Shown: positions 25,697-34,252 of the stretch, in pieces
How positions within the stretch are numbered: position 1 is the stretch's first letter
Layout: every line of letters begins with the position of its first letter
NCBI GenBank assembly: GCA_003539495.1
Contig: DPPB01000004.1
Coordinates: 1 to 64,000, forward strand
Reading direction: 5' to 3'
Origin: Oscillibacter sp.
GTDB taxonomy: Bacteria; Bacillota; Clostridia; Oscillospirales; Oscillospiraceae
DNA length: 64,000 bases
Program-made: the position numbers and the translations under genes
Notes under the pieces: generated by a model
The model's input: only the letters and a program-made list of their open reading frames with translations
What the model was told of the DNA's origin: nothing
Databases searched by the model: none

Positions 25697-26038
25697 ATGA
25701 AGAATGATTGCCTGTTCTGCGCCATTGCGGCAGGGGAGATTCCCTCCAACAAGGTGTATGAGGATGACCTGTGCTATGCCTTTTACGACATCGCCCCCCA
25801 GGCACCCACCCATTTCCTGGTGATTCCCAAGAGCCACATCGGCTCTGTGGCGGAGATCAGCGGCGAAAACAGCGCCGTGGTGGCCCACATCTTTGAGGTC
25901 ATCGCTAAGGTGAGCCGAGAGCTGGGATTGGAGAGCTACCGGGTGGTGTCCAACATCGGCGAACAGGCCGGTCAGAGTGTGCATCACCTGCACTTCCATG
26001 TGCTGTCCGGCCGGGATATGACCTGGCCTCCGGGCTAA
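25697..26038 (+). CDS. HIT family hydrolase (HinT-like)
   Basis: This 113-residue protein has the histidine triad His-His-Leu-His-Phe-His-Val (about 96-102, catalytic middle His about 99) and a Cys-x-x-Cys at residues 5-8, typical of the HINT branch. HINT enzymes hydrolyse purine nucleoside phosphoramidates, including the aminoacyl-AMP products of tRNA synthetases, which fits its place in the alaS operon. GAAAGGAG precedes the ATG at 25697. Confidence 0.92.
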   Translation: MKNDCLFCAIAAGEIPSNKVYEDDLCYAFYDIAPQAPTHFLVIPKSHIGSVAEISGENSAVVAHIFEVIAKVSRELGLESYRVVSNIGEQAGQSVHHLHFHVLSGRDMTWPPG

Positions 26039-26063
26039 AGAATTGCTCCGTGAATGCGGATGA

Positions 26064-26100
26064 GAATCAAAACCTCCGGCTTAGCCGGAGGTTTTGATTC
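26064..26100 (+). terminator. Terminator after hinT
   Basis: A 17-bp perfect stem GAATCAAAACCTCCGGC with a 3-base loop, then ATTCATTT. Confidence 0.8.
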
Positions 26101-26110
26101 ATTCATTTAT

Positions 26111-26156
26111 AAAAGCTCAGAGCCGACTTGAAAAATCAAGTCGGCTCCGGGCTTTT
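26111..26156 (-). terminator. Terminator of the decarboxylase operon
   Basis: A stem GAGCCGACTTG with its complement, extended by AAAAGC/GCTTTT. Read leftward it follows the carboxyltransferase gene. Confidence 0.75.
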
Positions 26157-26193
26157 GGGGGGTGAAAGATGAGAAATCGAAAGGAAGTGAGAT

Positions 26194-27630
26194 TTAAAAC
26201 TTATACTCCACATACAGCTCCCGGACGGCGTTGGGGTCCGTGGGGGTTGCGGCGGGAGCAGCCGGGGCGGCAGGCTTATCGCGGTTGGCGATGAACTTGG
26301 GCGCCACCTGGGGGAACAGGGCCAGGGACAGCACGTCCTCCTCGCTCTTGGCGATGTCCTTGAACTCCTCCTTATACTTTTCCAGCTCCGGCTCCAACAG
26401 ATCTGCCGGGCGGCAGGTGATGACGTCCTCGGGGGCAATGCCCGCCTTGGCCCGGACCTCCTCATTGACCTCGCCGGGCAGCCTGCCGTATTCACCGCGA
26501 AGCATAGCCTTGGACTCCTTGGGGAATACCTTGTAGCGCTCGCCCATGATGATATTCATAACAGCCTGGGTGCCCACGATCTGAGAAGAGGGGGTCACCA
26601 GGGGCGGATAGCCAAAGTCCTTACGGACTCGGGGAATTTCCGTCAGCACATCGTAATACTTATCCTCCTTGCCCGCCTGCTTCAGCTGGGAGATCAGGTT
26701 GGAGAGCATGCCGCCGGGCACTTGGTAGAGCAGAGTGTTGGTGTCCACCCGCAGAACCTTGGGATCCAGAATGCCCGCATCCTGCAGCCGCTGGGCCACC
26801 TTGCGGAAGTGAACGGCAGCCTCGGACATCTTGCCCAGGTCCAGGCCCGTGTCGCGGACGGTACCCTTCAGCGTGGCCACCAGAGATTCGGTGGCGGGCT
26901 GGCTGGTGCCGTTGGCCATGGGGGAAAGGGCGGTATCCACGATGTCCACGCCTGCATAGGCGGCCATGAGCAGCGTCATATCGCCGGTGCCGGAGGTGTT
27001 GTGAGTGTGCAGGTGGATGGGTACGGAAACGGTTTCCTTCAGGGCCTTCACCAGGGAGTAGGCGTCCATGGGCAACAGAAGGTTTGCCATATCCTTGATG
27101 CAGATGGCGTCAGCACCCATCTGCTCCAGCTCCTTCGCCAGCTTTACGAAGTAGGCTTCACTGTGGATGGGAGACATGGTGTAGCTGAGGGTAGCTTCCA
27201 CCTGGCCACCGTATTTTTTGGTGGATTTGATGGCCTGCTCCAGGTTGCGCACATCGTTCAGCGCATCAAAAATGCGGATGATGTCGATGCCGTTTTCAAT
27301 AGACTTGCGGCAGAAGGCATCCACCACGTCATCGGCATAGTGCTTGTAGCCAAGGATATTCTGCCCCCGGAACAGCATTTGCAGCTTGGTGTTTTTCACA
27401 TGCTTGCGGATGGTGCGCAGGCGCTGCCAGGGGTCCTCATTGAGAAAGCGCATACACGCATCAAAGGTGGCACCGCCCCAGCACTCCAGGGAATAATAAC
27501 CGATGGAATCCAACATCTCCAGGGCGGGGAGCATATCCTCAATGGTCATGCGGGTGGCCGCCTGGGACTGATGGGCATCCCGGAGGATGGTATCGGTGAT
27601 CAGCAGGGGTTTATTGGACAAAAATACCAT
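26194..27630 (-). CDS. oadA: Oxaloacetate decarboxylase-type carboxyltransferase alpha subunit
   Basis: This 478-residue protein is an HMGL-like TIM barrel plus the conserved carboxylase domain. It has Leu-Arg-Asp-Ala-His-Gln-Ser (D18-S22) and His-Leu-His-Thr-His for metal, as in OadA and PycB. It takes CO2 from oxaloacetate (or a related acid) onto biotin. It ends without a biotinyl domain; that is a separate gene (29086). A Pro/Ala-rich stretch near the C terminus is what is left of the usual linker. GGAGGTAA precedes the ATG at 27630. It is the last gene of oadG-bcc-oadB-oadA. Confidence 0.88.
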   Translation of the reverse strand: MVFLSNKPLLITDTILRDAHQSQAATRMTIEDMLPALEMLDSIGYYSLECWGGATFDACMRFLNEDPWQRLRTIRKHVKNTKLQMLFRGQNILGYKHYADDVVDAFCRKSIENGIDIIRIFDALNDVRNLEQAIKSTKKYGGQVEATLSYTMSPIHSEAYFVKLAKELEQMGADAICIKDMANLLLPMDAYSLVKALKETVSVPIHLHTHNTSGTGDMTLLMAAYAGVDIVDTALSPMANGTSQPATESLVATLKGTVRDTGLDLGKMSEAAVHFRKVAQRLQDAGILDPKVLRVDTNTLLYQVPGGMLSNLISQLKQAGKEDKYYDVLTEIPRVRKDFGYPPLVTPSSQIVGTQAVMNIIMGERYKVFPKESKAMLRGEYGRLPGEVNEEVRAKAGIAPEDVITCRPADLLEPELEKYKEEFKDIAKSEEDVLSLALFPQVAPKFIANRDKPAAPAAPAATPTDPNAVRELYVEYKF

Positions 27631-27645
27631 AGTCAATTACCTCCA

Positions 27646-29070
27646 TTAACCGTACAGCGAGATCAGCACGCCGGCGGCGATGGCCGAGCCGATGACACCG
27701 GCCACATTGGGACCCATGGCGTGCATCAAGAGGAAGTTGCCGGGGTTATACTGCTGGCCTACCTTTTGGGAGACCCGGGCGGCCATGGGAACGGCGGAAA
27801 CACCGGCGGAGCCGATGAGAGGATTGATCTTCTCCTTCAGGAACAGATTCATGAACTTGGCCAGCAGCACGCCGCCTGCGGTACCGAAGCCAAAGGCCAC
27901 TACACCCATACCCATGATAGCCAGGGTCTTGGGGCTGAGGAAGGTGGCAGCAGTGGCGGTGGCGCCTACAGAGATGCCCAGGAAGATAGTGACGATGTTC
28001 ATCAGCTCGTTCTGCATGGTCTTGCTCAGACGATCCAGCACACCGCACTCCTTAGCCAGGTTGCCCAGCATCAGACAGGCAATCAGGGGCGCCGCAGAGG
28101 GAACCAGCAGCGCGACAAATACGGTGACCACCACCGGGAAGAAGATCTTTTCCTTTTTGCTTACCTGGCGCAGGGGCTTCATGACGATTTGCCGCTCCTT
28201 TTCGGTGGTTAGGGCCTTCATGATAGGCGGCTGGATCACCGGGACCAGAGCCATATAGGAGTAAGCCGACACGGCGATGGGGCCCAGCAGGGCCGGGGCC
28301 AGCATAGCGGTGACGAAGATGGCCGTGGGGCCGTCCGCGCCGCCGATAATACCAACGGAGGATGCCTCAGCTCCGCTGAAGCCCATGAGACGGCAGCCAA
28401 CGAAAGTCATGAAGATGCCCAGCTGCGCGGCAGCACCCAGCAGCAGGCTCTTGGGGTTGGCGATCAGGGGGCCGAAGTCGGTCATAGCGCCCACGCCCAT
28501 GAAGATGAGACAGGGATAGATGCCCAGCTTGATGCCCAGATACAGCACATCAATGAGACCCACGGAAACGGTAACGTTGCTCAGGGTCACGCCGCTGGCA
28601 GCAGCAAACTGCTCTGCACTGGCCAGGGTTTGAATCTGTACAGCGATGGAGTTTGCCACATCGCCGCTGGCGGCAGCGATCTGGGCGGCGGCCTGGTTCA
28701 GAGCGTCTGCATCAAACAGGCTCTGGGCGGTGGTCCACAGGGAATCCACATACGGCTGCAGCACATCGGCGGAAACACCGGCGCTAAACATCTCGGACAA
28801 GAAGCTTGCCGTGATGGGTTCACCTTGGAAAATATTCCAGTGGACATGACCGCCGGCAAAGAGGATCTCGTGGAACATGCCGGAGCCCGGCAGATTGGTC
28901 ACCAGCATGCCAATGGCGATGGGTACCAGCAGCAGCGGCTCAAACTTCTTCTTAATGCCCAAAAATAGGAGCACGCAGGAGATGAAGATCATAATAAGGC
29001 ATTTCCAGTTATCCCCCTGGGTGAACTGGAAAAACCCGGTACTGGTGAGGAAATTATTAATAGCTTCCAT
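27646..29070 (-). CDS. oadB: Na+-translocating decarboxylase beta subunit
   Basis: This 474-residue membrane protein has nine or more helices and the family signatures Gly-Gly-Ala-Asp-Gly-Pro-Thr-Ala (middle) and Gly-x-x-Gly-x-Ala-Thr-Ala-Ala-Thr-Phe near the second half. The beta subunit decarboxylates carboxybiotin and moves Na+ out. An insertion of about 60 residues (Asn/Ala/Gln-rich, about 95-165) between early helices makes it longer than the usual 375-435. It follows the biotin carrier by 15 bp. Confidence 0.92.
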   Translation of the reverse strand: MEAINNFLTSTGFFQFTQGDNWKCLIMIFISCVLLFLGIKKKFEPLLLVPIAIGMLVTNLPGSGMFHEILFAGGHVHWNIFQGEPITASFLSEMFSAGVSADVLQPYVDSLWTTAQSLFDADALNQAAAQIAAASGDVANSIAVQIQTLASAEQFAAASGVTLSNVTVSVGLIDVLYLGIKLGIYPCLIFMGVGAMTDFGPLIANPKSLLLGAAAQLGIFMTFVGCRLMGFSGAEASSVGIIGGADGPTAIFVTAMLAPALLGPIAVSAYSYMALVPVIQPPIMKALTTEKERQIVMKPLRQVSKKEKIFFPVVVTVFVALLVPSAAPLIACLMLGNLAKECGVLDRLSKTMQNELMNIVTIFLGISVGATATAATFLSPKTLAIMGMGVVAFGFGTAGGVLLAKFMNLFLKEKINPLIGSAGVSAVPMAARVSQKVGQQYNPGNFLLMHAMGPNVAGVIGSAIAAGVLISLYG

Positions 29071-29085
29071 ACAGCGGACCTCCGC

Positions 29086-29439
29086 TTAACCGATGACGCA
29101 CAGCAGCGTGCCGGACTCCACGGCGGCGCCCTTGGCAACGCTCACGGAAACGACCTTACCGTCGCAGGGGCTCATGATCTCATTTTCCATCTTCATGGCC
29201 TCCAGAATCATCAGCACCTGACCCTTTTTCACGGTATCGCCGGCGGAGACATTGACACTAAGGATATTGCCGGGCATGGGGGAGGTGATCTGCTCACCGC
29301 CGGCAGGGGCAGAAGCAGGAGCGGCAGGCGTAGCGACAGGTGCAGCAGCGGCAGCGGGGGCGGCAGCAGCACCACCGGTGATTTCCTCCAGCTCCACTTC
29401 ATAAACGGTGCCGTTTACATTTACTCTGTACTTTTTCAT
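29086..29439 (-). CDS. Biotin carboxyl carrier subunit
   Basis: This 117-residue protein has a short N-terminal piece, an Ala/Pro linker (about 22-48) and a biotinyl domain with Glu-Ala-Met-Lys-Met-Glu-Asn, where the Lys is biotinylated. It carries carboxyl groups between the carboxyltransferase and the membrane beta subunit. In Klebsiella this domain is fused to OadA; here it is separate, as in methylmalonyl-CoA decarboxylases. Confidence 0.93.
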   Translation of the reverse strand: MKKYRVNVNGTVYEVELEEITGGAAAAPAAAAAPVATPAAPASAPAGGEQITSPMPGNILSVNVSAGDTVKKGQVLMILEAMKMENEIMSPCDGKVVSVSVAKGAAVESGTLLCVIG

Positions 29440-29453
29440 TGATAATATCCTCC

Positions 29454-29720
29454 TCAGATTTGTTTCATGGAAATAATACGGATGGCAGAAATATCAGTGC
29501 CCATCTCCTCGGCGATAGCGGCGGAGACGGCGGCAATCAGCTCAGGCCCAACACCGGCCTTGGGGGCATCGACCGTGGCGGCAGCAGGTGCGGGTGTGGA
29601 TTTTCCCTCAGATTTGCGGCACACATAGCTCATCAGTGTGACCAGTAGGATGATGCAGACCAAACCTACAAAAACGGTTCCTAATCCCATCAAGCACACA
29701 AAAAGGTTGGAGTAATCCAT
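29454..29720 (-). CDS. oadG: Decarboxylase gamma subunit (OadG family)
   Basis: This 88-residue protein has one N-terminal membrane helix (about 8-32), a Pro/Ala linker and a C-terminal conserved tail with Ala-Ala-Val-Ser-Ala-Ala-Ile-Ala-Glu-Glu. The gamma subunit helps assemble the alpha and beta parts. It is the first gene of the operon, 15 bp before the biotin carrier. The upstream A/T-rich region (29721-29927), shared with sfsA, holds the palindrome ATTGTAACAAT at 29845-29855. Confidence 0.8.
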   Translation of the reverse strand: MDYSNLFVCLMGLGTVFVGLVCIILLVTLMSYVCRKSEGKSTPAPAAATVDAPKAGVGPELIAAVSAAIAEEMGTDISAIRIISMKQI

Positions 29721-29927
29721 GGGCAGTTCCTCCTAAATCGAAATTTGGACCCATTGTAACAGAATTTTTACGCACATTCAATAGATTTACGGAAAAAACA
29801 AAAAATTCGATAGAATAGCTAAATTGTTTTTGAATATTGATGAAATTGTAACAATGACTTTTCTTTTAACGAATCCTATAGTATAATTTCCTTATTAGAA
29901 GTATTTATTACGGAGGAAAATTTCCTG

Positions 29928-30602
29928 ATGCGATACGGAGAAGTTCTGCCGGCGGAGTTCATAGCGCGGCCCAATCGGTTCATAGCCCATGTGCGTTTGC
30001 GGGGGGAGGAAGTGGTCTGCCATGTGAAGAATACCGGCCGCTGCCGAGAGCTGCTGCAGAGCGGCGTGCAGGTCTGGCTGGAGAGAGGGACAAACCCCCG
30101 GCGAAAAACGGCCTATGACCTTATTGCTGTGCGGAAGGGGGAGCGGTTGGTGAATATGGACGCCCAGGCGCCCAATAAGATTTTTGGCGAATGGGCTATG
30201 TGCCTGGAGCCGGGGATCCTGTCCGTGAAGTCCGAGGTGTTTTTTGAGGACAGCCGGTTGGATTTCCTGCTGGAAACGGAGACGGGGCGCCACTACGTGG
30301 AAGTCAAGGGCGTCACTCTGGAGAGTGGTGGCCATGTGCGCTTCCCCGATGCGCCCACGGAGCGGGGCGTGCGGCATTTATATACGCTGATGCGCGCTGT
30401 GGAGCAGGGGCATCGAGCCACGGTGTTTTTCGTAGTGCAGATGGACAATGTGCGGGACTTTGCCCCCAACGATGAGACGCACCCGGCCTTTGGCGAAGCC
30501 TTGCGGCAAGCAGCATCGGCCGGGGTGCAGGTGCTGGCTTACAGCTGCCATGTCACGCCGGAGGAGGTGACCATGGATCGTCCGGTGCCTGTTCTATTAT
30601 AA
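29928..30602 (+). CDS. sfsA: SfsA family DNA/RNA nuclease
   Basis: This 224-residue protein has the SfsA order: an N-terminal OB-like region with Arg-Xaa-Asn-Arg-Phe, His-Val-Lys-Asn-Thr-Gly-Arg-Cys, then Glu-Val-Lys-Gly-Val-Thr-Leu in a PD-(D/E)xK-like core and the Phe-Pro-Asp-Ala-x-Thr-x-Arg-Gly motif. E. coli SfsA was first named for sugar fermentation and later described as a nuclease. TACGGAGG precedes the ATG. A TATAAT box lies at 29882-29887 with no clear -35. Confidence 0.93.
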   Translation: MRYGEVLPAEFIARPNRFIAHVRLRGEEVVCHVKNTGRCRELLQSGVQVWLERGTNPRRKTAYDLIAVRKGERLVNMDAQAPNKIFGEWAMCLEPGILSVKSEVFFEDSRLDFLLETETGRHYVEVKGVTLESGGHVRFPDAPTERGVRHLYTLMRAVEQGHRATVFFVVQMDNVRDFAPNDETHPAFGEALRQAASAGVQVLAYSCHVTPEEVTMDRPVPVLL

Positions 30603-30604
30603 TT

Positions 30605-30645
30605 AAAAAAGAGCAACATGGGTATGTACCCATGTTGCTCTTTTT
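30605..30645. terminator. Bidirectional terminator
   Basis: A stem AAAAGAGCAACATGGGTA with its complement and T-runs on both sides lies between convergent sfsA and asnA. Confidence 0.88.
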
Positions 30646-30660
30646 CAGCGTAAAAAACTA

Positions 30661-31671
30661 TTACAGCAGCAGTACGCCGGCCTTTTCGCAGGCGTCCACG
30701 GTGCCCTTGTCCCACTGGCTGGCTTGAACCTCGCCGATATGGCAGGTGCCGATCATCAGCATGCACAGGCGGCTTTGGCCGATACCGCCGCCGATGGTCA
30801 GAGGCAACTGACCCTCCAGCAACATTTTGTGGAAGGGCAGCTTGCTGCGCTCCTCGCAGCCGCGCTTTTTCAGCTGGTAGCGCATGGAGATCTCGTCCAC
30901 ACGGATGCCCATGGAGGAGATCTCAAAGCCACGCTGCAGCACGTCGTTCCACATAAGGATATCGCCGTTGAGGGCCCAATCGTCATAGTCCGGGGCGCGG
31001 CCGTCGTGGGGCTTGCCGGAGCCCTTGAGGTCGTCGCCGATCTGCATGAGGAACACGGTATGGTGCTCCTTACAAATGGCGTCCTCCCGCTCTCTGGGGG
31101 TCTTATCGGGCCAGCGGTCCTCCAGCTCCTGGGTGGTGACGAAATAGACCTCCCGGTCCAGCTTGGTGTGCAGGCTGGGGAAAGCGATCTGCAGGGCGTC
31201 ATTGGTCTCGCATACGGCACCCACGATAGCGCGAACGGTCTGGCGCAGGTAGTCCTCGTTGCGGTCCTCCCGGGAGATGACCTTCTCCCAGTCCCATTGA
31301 TCCACATAGATGGAGTGGGTGTTATCCACTTCCTCATCACGGCGGATGGCGTTCATGTCGGTGAACAGGCCCTTGCCCACATTGAACTCGTATTTCTTCA
31401 GCGCCAGGCGCTTCCACTTAGCCAGGGAATGGACTACCTGGGCGTTAGAACCAACATCGGGGATGTCGAAGGAGACGGGGCGCTCGACACCGTTGAGGTT
31501 ATCGTTCAGACCCGAATTCTCATCAACGAACAGGGGGGCGGAAACCCGACGCAGATTTAGCGCCTGACCAAGGTTGACCTGGAAATTGCTCTTGATAAAC
31601 TCGATGGCACGCTGCATTTCATACACGGACAGCGGCGTTTTGTACCCTTCAGGAATAACGATTTTGCTCAT
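30661..31671 (-). CDS. asnA: Aspartate--ammonia ligase
   Basis: This 336-residue AsnA-type enzyme of normal length is related to class II tRNA synthetases. It makes asparagine from aspartate, ammonia and ATP. Conserved blocks include Arg-Val-Ser-Ala-Pro-Leu-Phe-Val near 43, His-Ser-Ile-Tyr-Val-Asp-Gln-Trp-Asp-Trp-Glu-Lys, and the C-terminal Gly-Gly-Gly-Ile-Gly-Gln-Ser-Arg. The ATG at 31671 has AAAGGTGAT upstream; the longer frame crosses the promoter. Confidence 0.95.
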   Translation of the reverse strand: MSKIVIPEGYKTPLSVYEMQRAIEFIKSNFQVNLGQALNLRRVSAPLFVDENSGLNDNLNGVERPVSFDIPDVGSNAQVVHSLAKWKRLALKKYEFNVGKGLFTDMNAIRRDEEVDNTHSIYVDQWDWEKVISREDRNEDYLRQTVRAIVGAVCETNDALQIAFPSLHTKLDREVYFVTTQELEDRWPDKTPREREDAICKEHHTVFLMQIGDDLKGSGKPHDGRAPDYDDWALNGDILMWNDVLQRGFEISSMGIRVDEISMRYQLKKRGCEERSKLPFHKMLLEGQLPLTIGGGIGQSRLCMLMIGTCHIGEVQASQWDKGTVDACEKAGVLLL

Positions 31672-31705
31672 GTTGGTTATCACCTTTCTATAAAATAATG
31701 TAAAA

Positions 31706-31734
31706 ATTATAATGTTGTATGCGTTGATTTGCAA
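31706..31734 (-). promoter_or_regulatory. asnA promoter
   Basis: Leftward TTGCAA (31729-31734), a 17-bp spacer and TATAAT (31706-31711). Confidence 0.8.
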
Positions 31735-31849
31735 GTGGAAAATTTGTTAATATTCACAGAAGAATTCTAAAAAAAAATGTAAAAGATGATAAAAAATGGG
31801 CGCCTGTCACTTATTTATGTTTATGGAAAAGGTATCGGCCCGATTTAAT

Positions 31850-32025
31850 TGAGTCATACCCTTATCCGCGCATTTGCAGATTATTTTGATTCCTCCCAAA
31901 TGAACATAAAAGCTTTTTATCCGGCAAAGCTCATTAACCGCTGGCTCCTGTGAAGTGACTACGCCGGGCTATCGTCCACCTGCGCGCCTTGAACACGATC
32001 CTCTTTGTTTTAGCAAATATACATC
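31850..32025 (-). ncRNA. ssrS: 6S-like regulatory RNA candidate
   Basis: The leftward strand has AGCGGTTAATGAGCTTTGCC (about 31922-31941), which lines up with the conserved GCGGTTGGTGAGCATGCTCGG block of E. coli 6S RNA as I recall it. An ATTTGC/GCAAAT pair (about 32015 and 31872) can close a long helix, with CCGGC/GCCGG inside. The length of about 175 nt fits 6S. A weak terminator (GGTAT/ATACC then TTTT) lies at 31829-31860. 6S binds sigma-A RNA polymerase. No protein frame is present. Ends are approximate. Confidence 0.5.
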
Positions 32026-32041
32026 ATGCGGCGTATAAAAA

Positions 32042-32073
32042 TCTCCCGGTAACGGAAGTGAAATTACCGGGAG
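32042..32073. other. Hairpin between tRNA-Arg and the 6S-like RNA
   Basis: CTCCCGGTAA pairs with TTACCGGGAG around a 10-base loop. There is no T-run, so it is not a simple terminator. It may be a processing site or part of a longer RNA. Confidence 0.45.
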
Positions 32074-32083
32074 AGAGAGGAAC

Positions 32084-32121
32084 AAAAAAACGCTGCAAGC
32101 CCTGAAAAAAGGCTTGCAGCG
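32084..32121 (-). terminator. Terminator of tRNA-Arg
   Basis: CGCTGCAAGCC pairs with GGCTTGCAGCG; read leftward it is followed by TTTTTTT, just after the tRNA 3' end. Confidence 0.85.
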
Positions 32122-32129
32122 GTGCTTTC

Positions 32130-32206
32130 TGGCGTCCCAGAAGAGATTTGAACTCCCGACCCCACGCTTAGGAGGCGTGTGCTCTATCCAGCTGAGCTAC
32201 TGAGAC
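32130..32206 (-). tRNA. tRNA-Arg(CCT)
   Basis: This 77-nt cloverleaf is read leftward. The acceptor GTCTCAG pairs with CTGGGAC (one T-G pair), followed by an encoded CCA. The D arm is AGCTCAGCTGGATAGAGC and the T arm has TTCAAAT. The anticodon stem CACGC/GCGTG holds the loop CTCCTAA, so the anticodon is CCT, reading AGG. A promoter and terminator flank it. Confidence 0.95.
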
Positions 32207-32227
32207 ATAATATTTAAGTTTTTCCTT

Positions 32228-32256
32228 ATTGTACACGCCAAGAGAAAAAATGTCAA
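32228..32256 (-). promoter_or_regulatory. tRNA-Arg promoter
   Basis: Leftward TTGACA (32251-32256), a 17-bp spacer and TACAAT (32228-32233). Confidence 0.8.
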
Positions 32257-32285
32257 TGCATACCGCGAAAAAATGCGAAAAGCTC

Positions 32286-32314
32286 TTGCATTCTTCCTTA
32301 TAAGAGCATATAAT
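32286..32314 (+). promoter_or_regulatory. typA promoter
   Basis: TTGCAT (32286-32291), a 17-bp spacer and TATAAT (32309-32314). Confidence 0.8.
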
Positions 32315-32379
32315 ACAAAGGTTAGTGCAGAAAAAATAAAAAGATACAGAATTCAGCCATGAGAAAGGGGCTTTTACCA

Positions 32380-34212
32380 TTGCAGAACGAGAAATTGAGA
32401 AATGTTGCCATTATCGCCCACGTTGACCACGGCAAGACTACCCTGGTGGACGAAATGCTCAAGCAGGGTGGTGTGTACCGGGAGAACCAGGAGACAGTGG
32501 ATCGGGTCATGGACTCCAACGATCTGGAACGGGAGCGCGGCATCACCATCCTGGCCAAGAACACCGCTATTCGCTACGGCGATACAAAAATCAATATTGT
32601 AGACACCCCGGGCCACGCCGACTTTGGCGGCGAGGTGGAGCGCATTTTAAAGATGGTCAACGGCGTTATCCTGCTGGTGGACGCTGCCGAAGGCCCTATG
32701 CCCCAAACCCGCTTTGTGCTTAGCCGGGCTCTGGAGCTGGGCCACCGGGTCATTGTAGTGGTAAACAAGATCGACCGGCCTGACCAGCGCATCCATGAGG
32801 TGGTGGACGAGGTGCTGGAGCTGCTGCTAGATTTGGACGCCACAGATGAGCAGCTGGATTCCCCCATGCTGTTCTGCTCTGCCCGGCAGGGTATCGCGTC
32901 TTATTCTCCCGACGTGCCCGGCACGGACCTGAAGCCGCTGTTTGACACTATTATTGATTATATCCCCGCTCCGGAGGCCGATGTGGATGAGCCGTTCCAG
33001 ATGCTGGTGTCCGCCATTGATTATAATGAGTTTGTGGGCCGCATTGCCATCGGCCGCATTGAGCGGGGGACCTTGAAGCAGAATCAGGAGATCGCTGTGT
33101 GCAACTACCACGACCCTGACGCCCCGGCCAAGAAGGCCAAGGCCGTGAGCCTGTACGAGTTTGAGGGCCTGGGCAAGAAGCCGGTTACGGAGTCCACTGC
33201 GGGCAACATCATCGCCCTCAGCGGCATCGGTGATATCACCATCGGCGATACCATTTGCGATCCTAATGCCGTGGAGCCGCTGCCCTTTGTGAAGATTTCT
33301 GCCCCCACTATGGAGATGACCTTCTCTATCAACGATTCCCCCTTTGCCGGGCGCGAGGGCAAGTTCGTCACCTCCCGCCAGCTGCGAGAGCGGCTGTTCC
33401 GGGAGACGCTGAAGGATGTTTCCCTGCGGGTATCTGAGATTCCCGGGGCCATGGACGCCTTTAATGTGGCCGGCCGCGGTGAAATGAGCCTGTCTATCCT
33501 CATTGAGACCATGCGCCGGGAAGGGTATGAGTTCCAGGTGTCGCCTCCCCGTGTACTGTATGAGACCATCGACGGCAAGAAGTGCGAGCCCATTGAGCGC
33601 CTGGTAGTGGATGTGCCCAGCGAGTCCGTGGGCGCAGTCATTGAGAAGATTGGCGCCCGGAAGGGTGACATGGTGGAGATGACCCCTGTGGGAAACCGCA
33701 TGAAGGTGGAGTTCCTGGTTCCGGCCCGGGGCCTGTTTGGCTACCGCAATGAGTTTCTTACCGACACCCGGGGCGAGGGCATCATGGCCAGCGTCTTTGA
33801 CAGCTACGCCCCCTATAAGGGCGAGATGAACCGCCGGAATACCGGGTCCCTTATATCCTTTGAAACGGGTGAGTCCATCACCTACGGGCTCTTTAACGCC
33901 CAGGAGCGGGGCACGCTCTTTATCGGCCCGGGCGTGAAGGTGTACGAGGGCATGGTAGTGGGTGTGTCGCCCAAGCAGGAGGATATCACCGTAAATGTCT
34001 GCAAGAAAAAGCAGCAGACCAACACCCGTGCCTCCGGCTCCGATGACGCTCTGCGCCTGGTGCCGCCCCGGAAGATGAGCTTGGAGCAATGCCTGGAGTT
34101 CCTGGCGGACGACGAGCTGCTGGAGGTCACGCCGGAGAATCTGCGTATCCGAAAGACCATCCTCAACCACGAGAAGCGGATGAAGGCCGCCCACGGCAGC
34201 AAGAAAAAGTGA
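32380..34212 (+). CDS. typA: Translational GTPase TypA/BipA
   Basis: This protein of about 610 residues has the EF-G-like order: a G domain (Ala-His-Val-Asp-His-Gly-Lys-Thr-Thr; Asp-Thr-Pro-Gly-His; Asn-Lys-Ile-Asp), domain II, EF-G III/V-like domains and the BipA-only C-terminal domain. It works on the ribosome, in 50S assembly and stress. I start at TTG 32380 because AGAAAGGGG lies 9 bases before it and the protein then begins Met-Gln-Asn-Glu-Lys-Leu-Arg-Asn like its family. The ATG at 32359 adds seven residues and has no ribosome site. Confidence 0.95.
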   Translation: MQNEKLRNVAIIAHVDHGKTTLVDEMLKQGGVYRENQETVDRVMDSNDLERERGITILAKNTAIRYGDTKINIVDTPGHADFGGEVERILKMVNGVILLVDAAEGPMPQTRFVLSRALELGHRVIVVVNKIDRPDQRIHEVVDEVLELLLDLDATDEQLDSPMLFCSARQGIASYSPDVPGTDLKPLFDTIIDYIPAPEADVDEPFQMLVSAIDYNEFVGRIAIGRIERGTLKQNQEIAVCNYHDPDAPAKKAKAVSLYEFEGLGKKPVTESTAGNIIALSGIGDITIGDTICDPNAVEPLPFVKISAPTMEMTFSINDSPFAGREGKFVTSRQLRERLFRETLKDVSLRVSEIPGAMDAFNVAGRGEMSLSILIETMRREGYEFQVSPPRVLYETIDGKKCEPIERLVVDVPSESVGAVIEKIGARKGDMVEMTPVGNRMKVEFLVPARGLFGYRNEFLTDTRGEGIMASVFDSYAPYKGEMNRRNTGSLISFETGESITYGLFNAQERGTLFIGPGVKVYEGMVVGVSPKQEDITVNVCKKKQQTNTRASGSDDALRLVPPRKMSLEQCLEFLADDELLEVTPENLRIRKTILNHEKRMKAAHGSKKK

Positions 34213-34222
34213 TTCTATCAAC

Positions 34223-34252
34223 AAAACGGAACGGCTTTTGCCGTTCCGTTTT
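34223..34252. terminator. Terminator between typA and the XRE gene
   Basis: AAAACGGAACGG with its complement and TTTT lies between convergent genes and touches the XRE stop codon. Confidence 0.8.
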
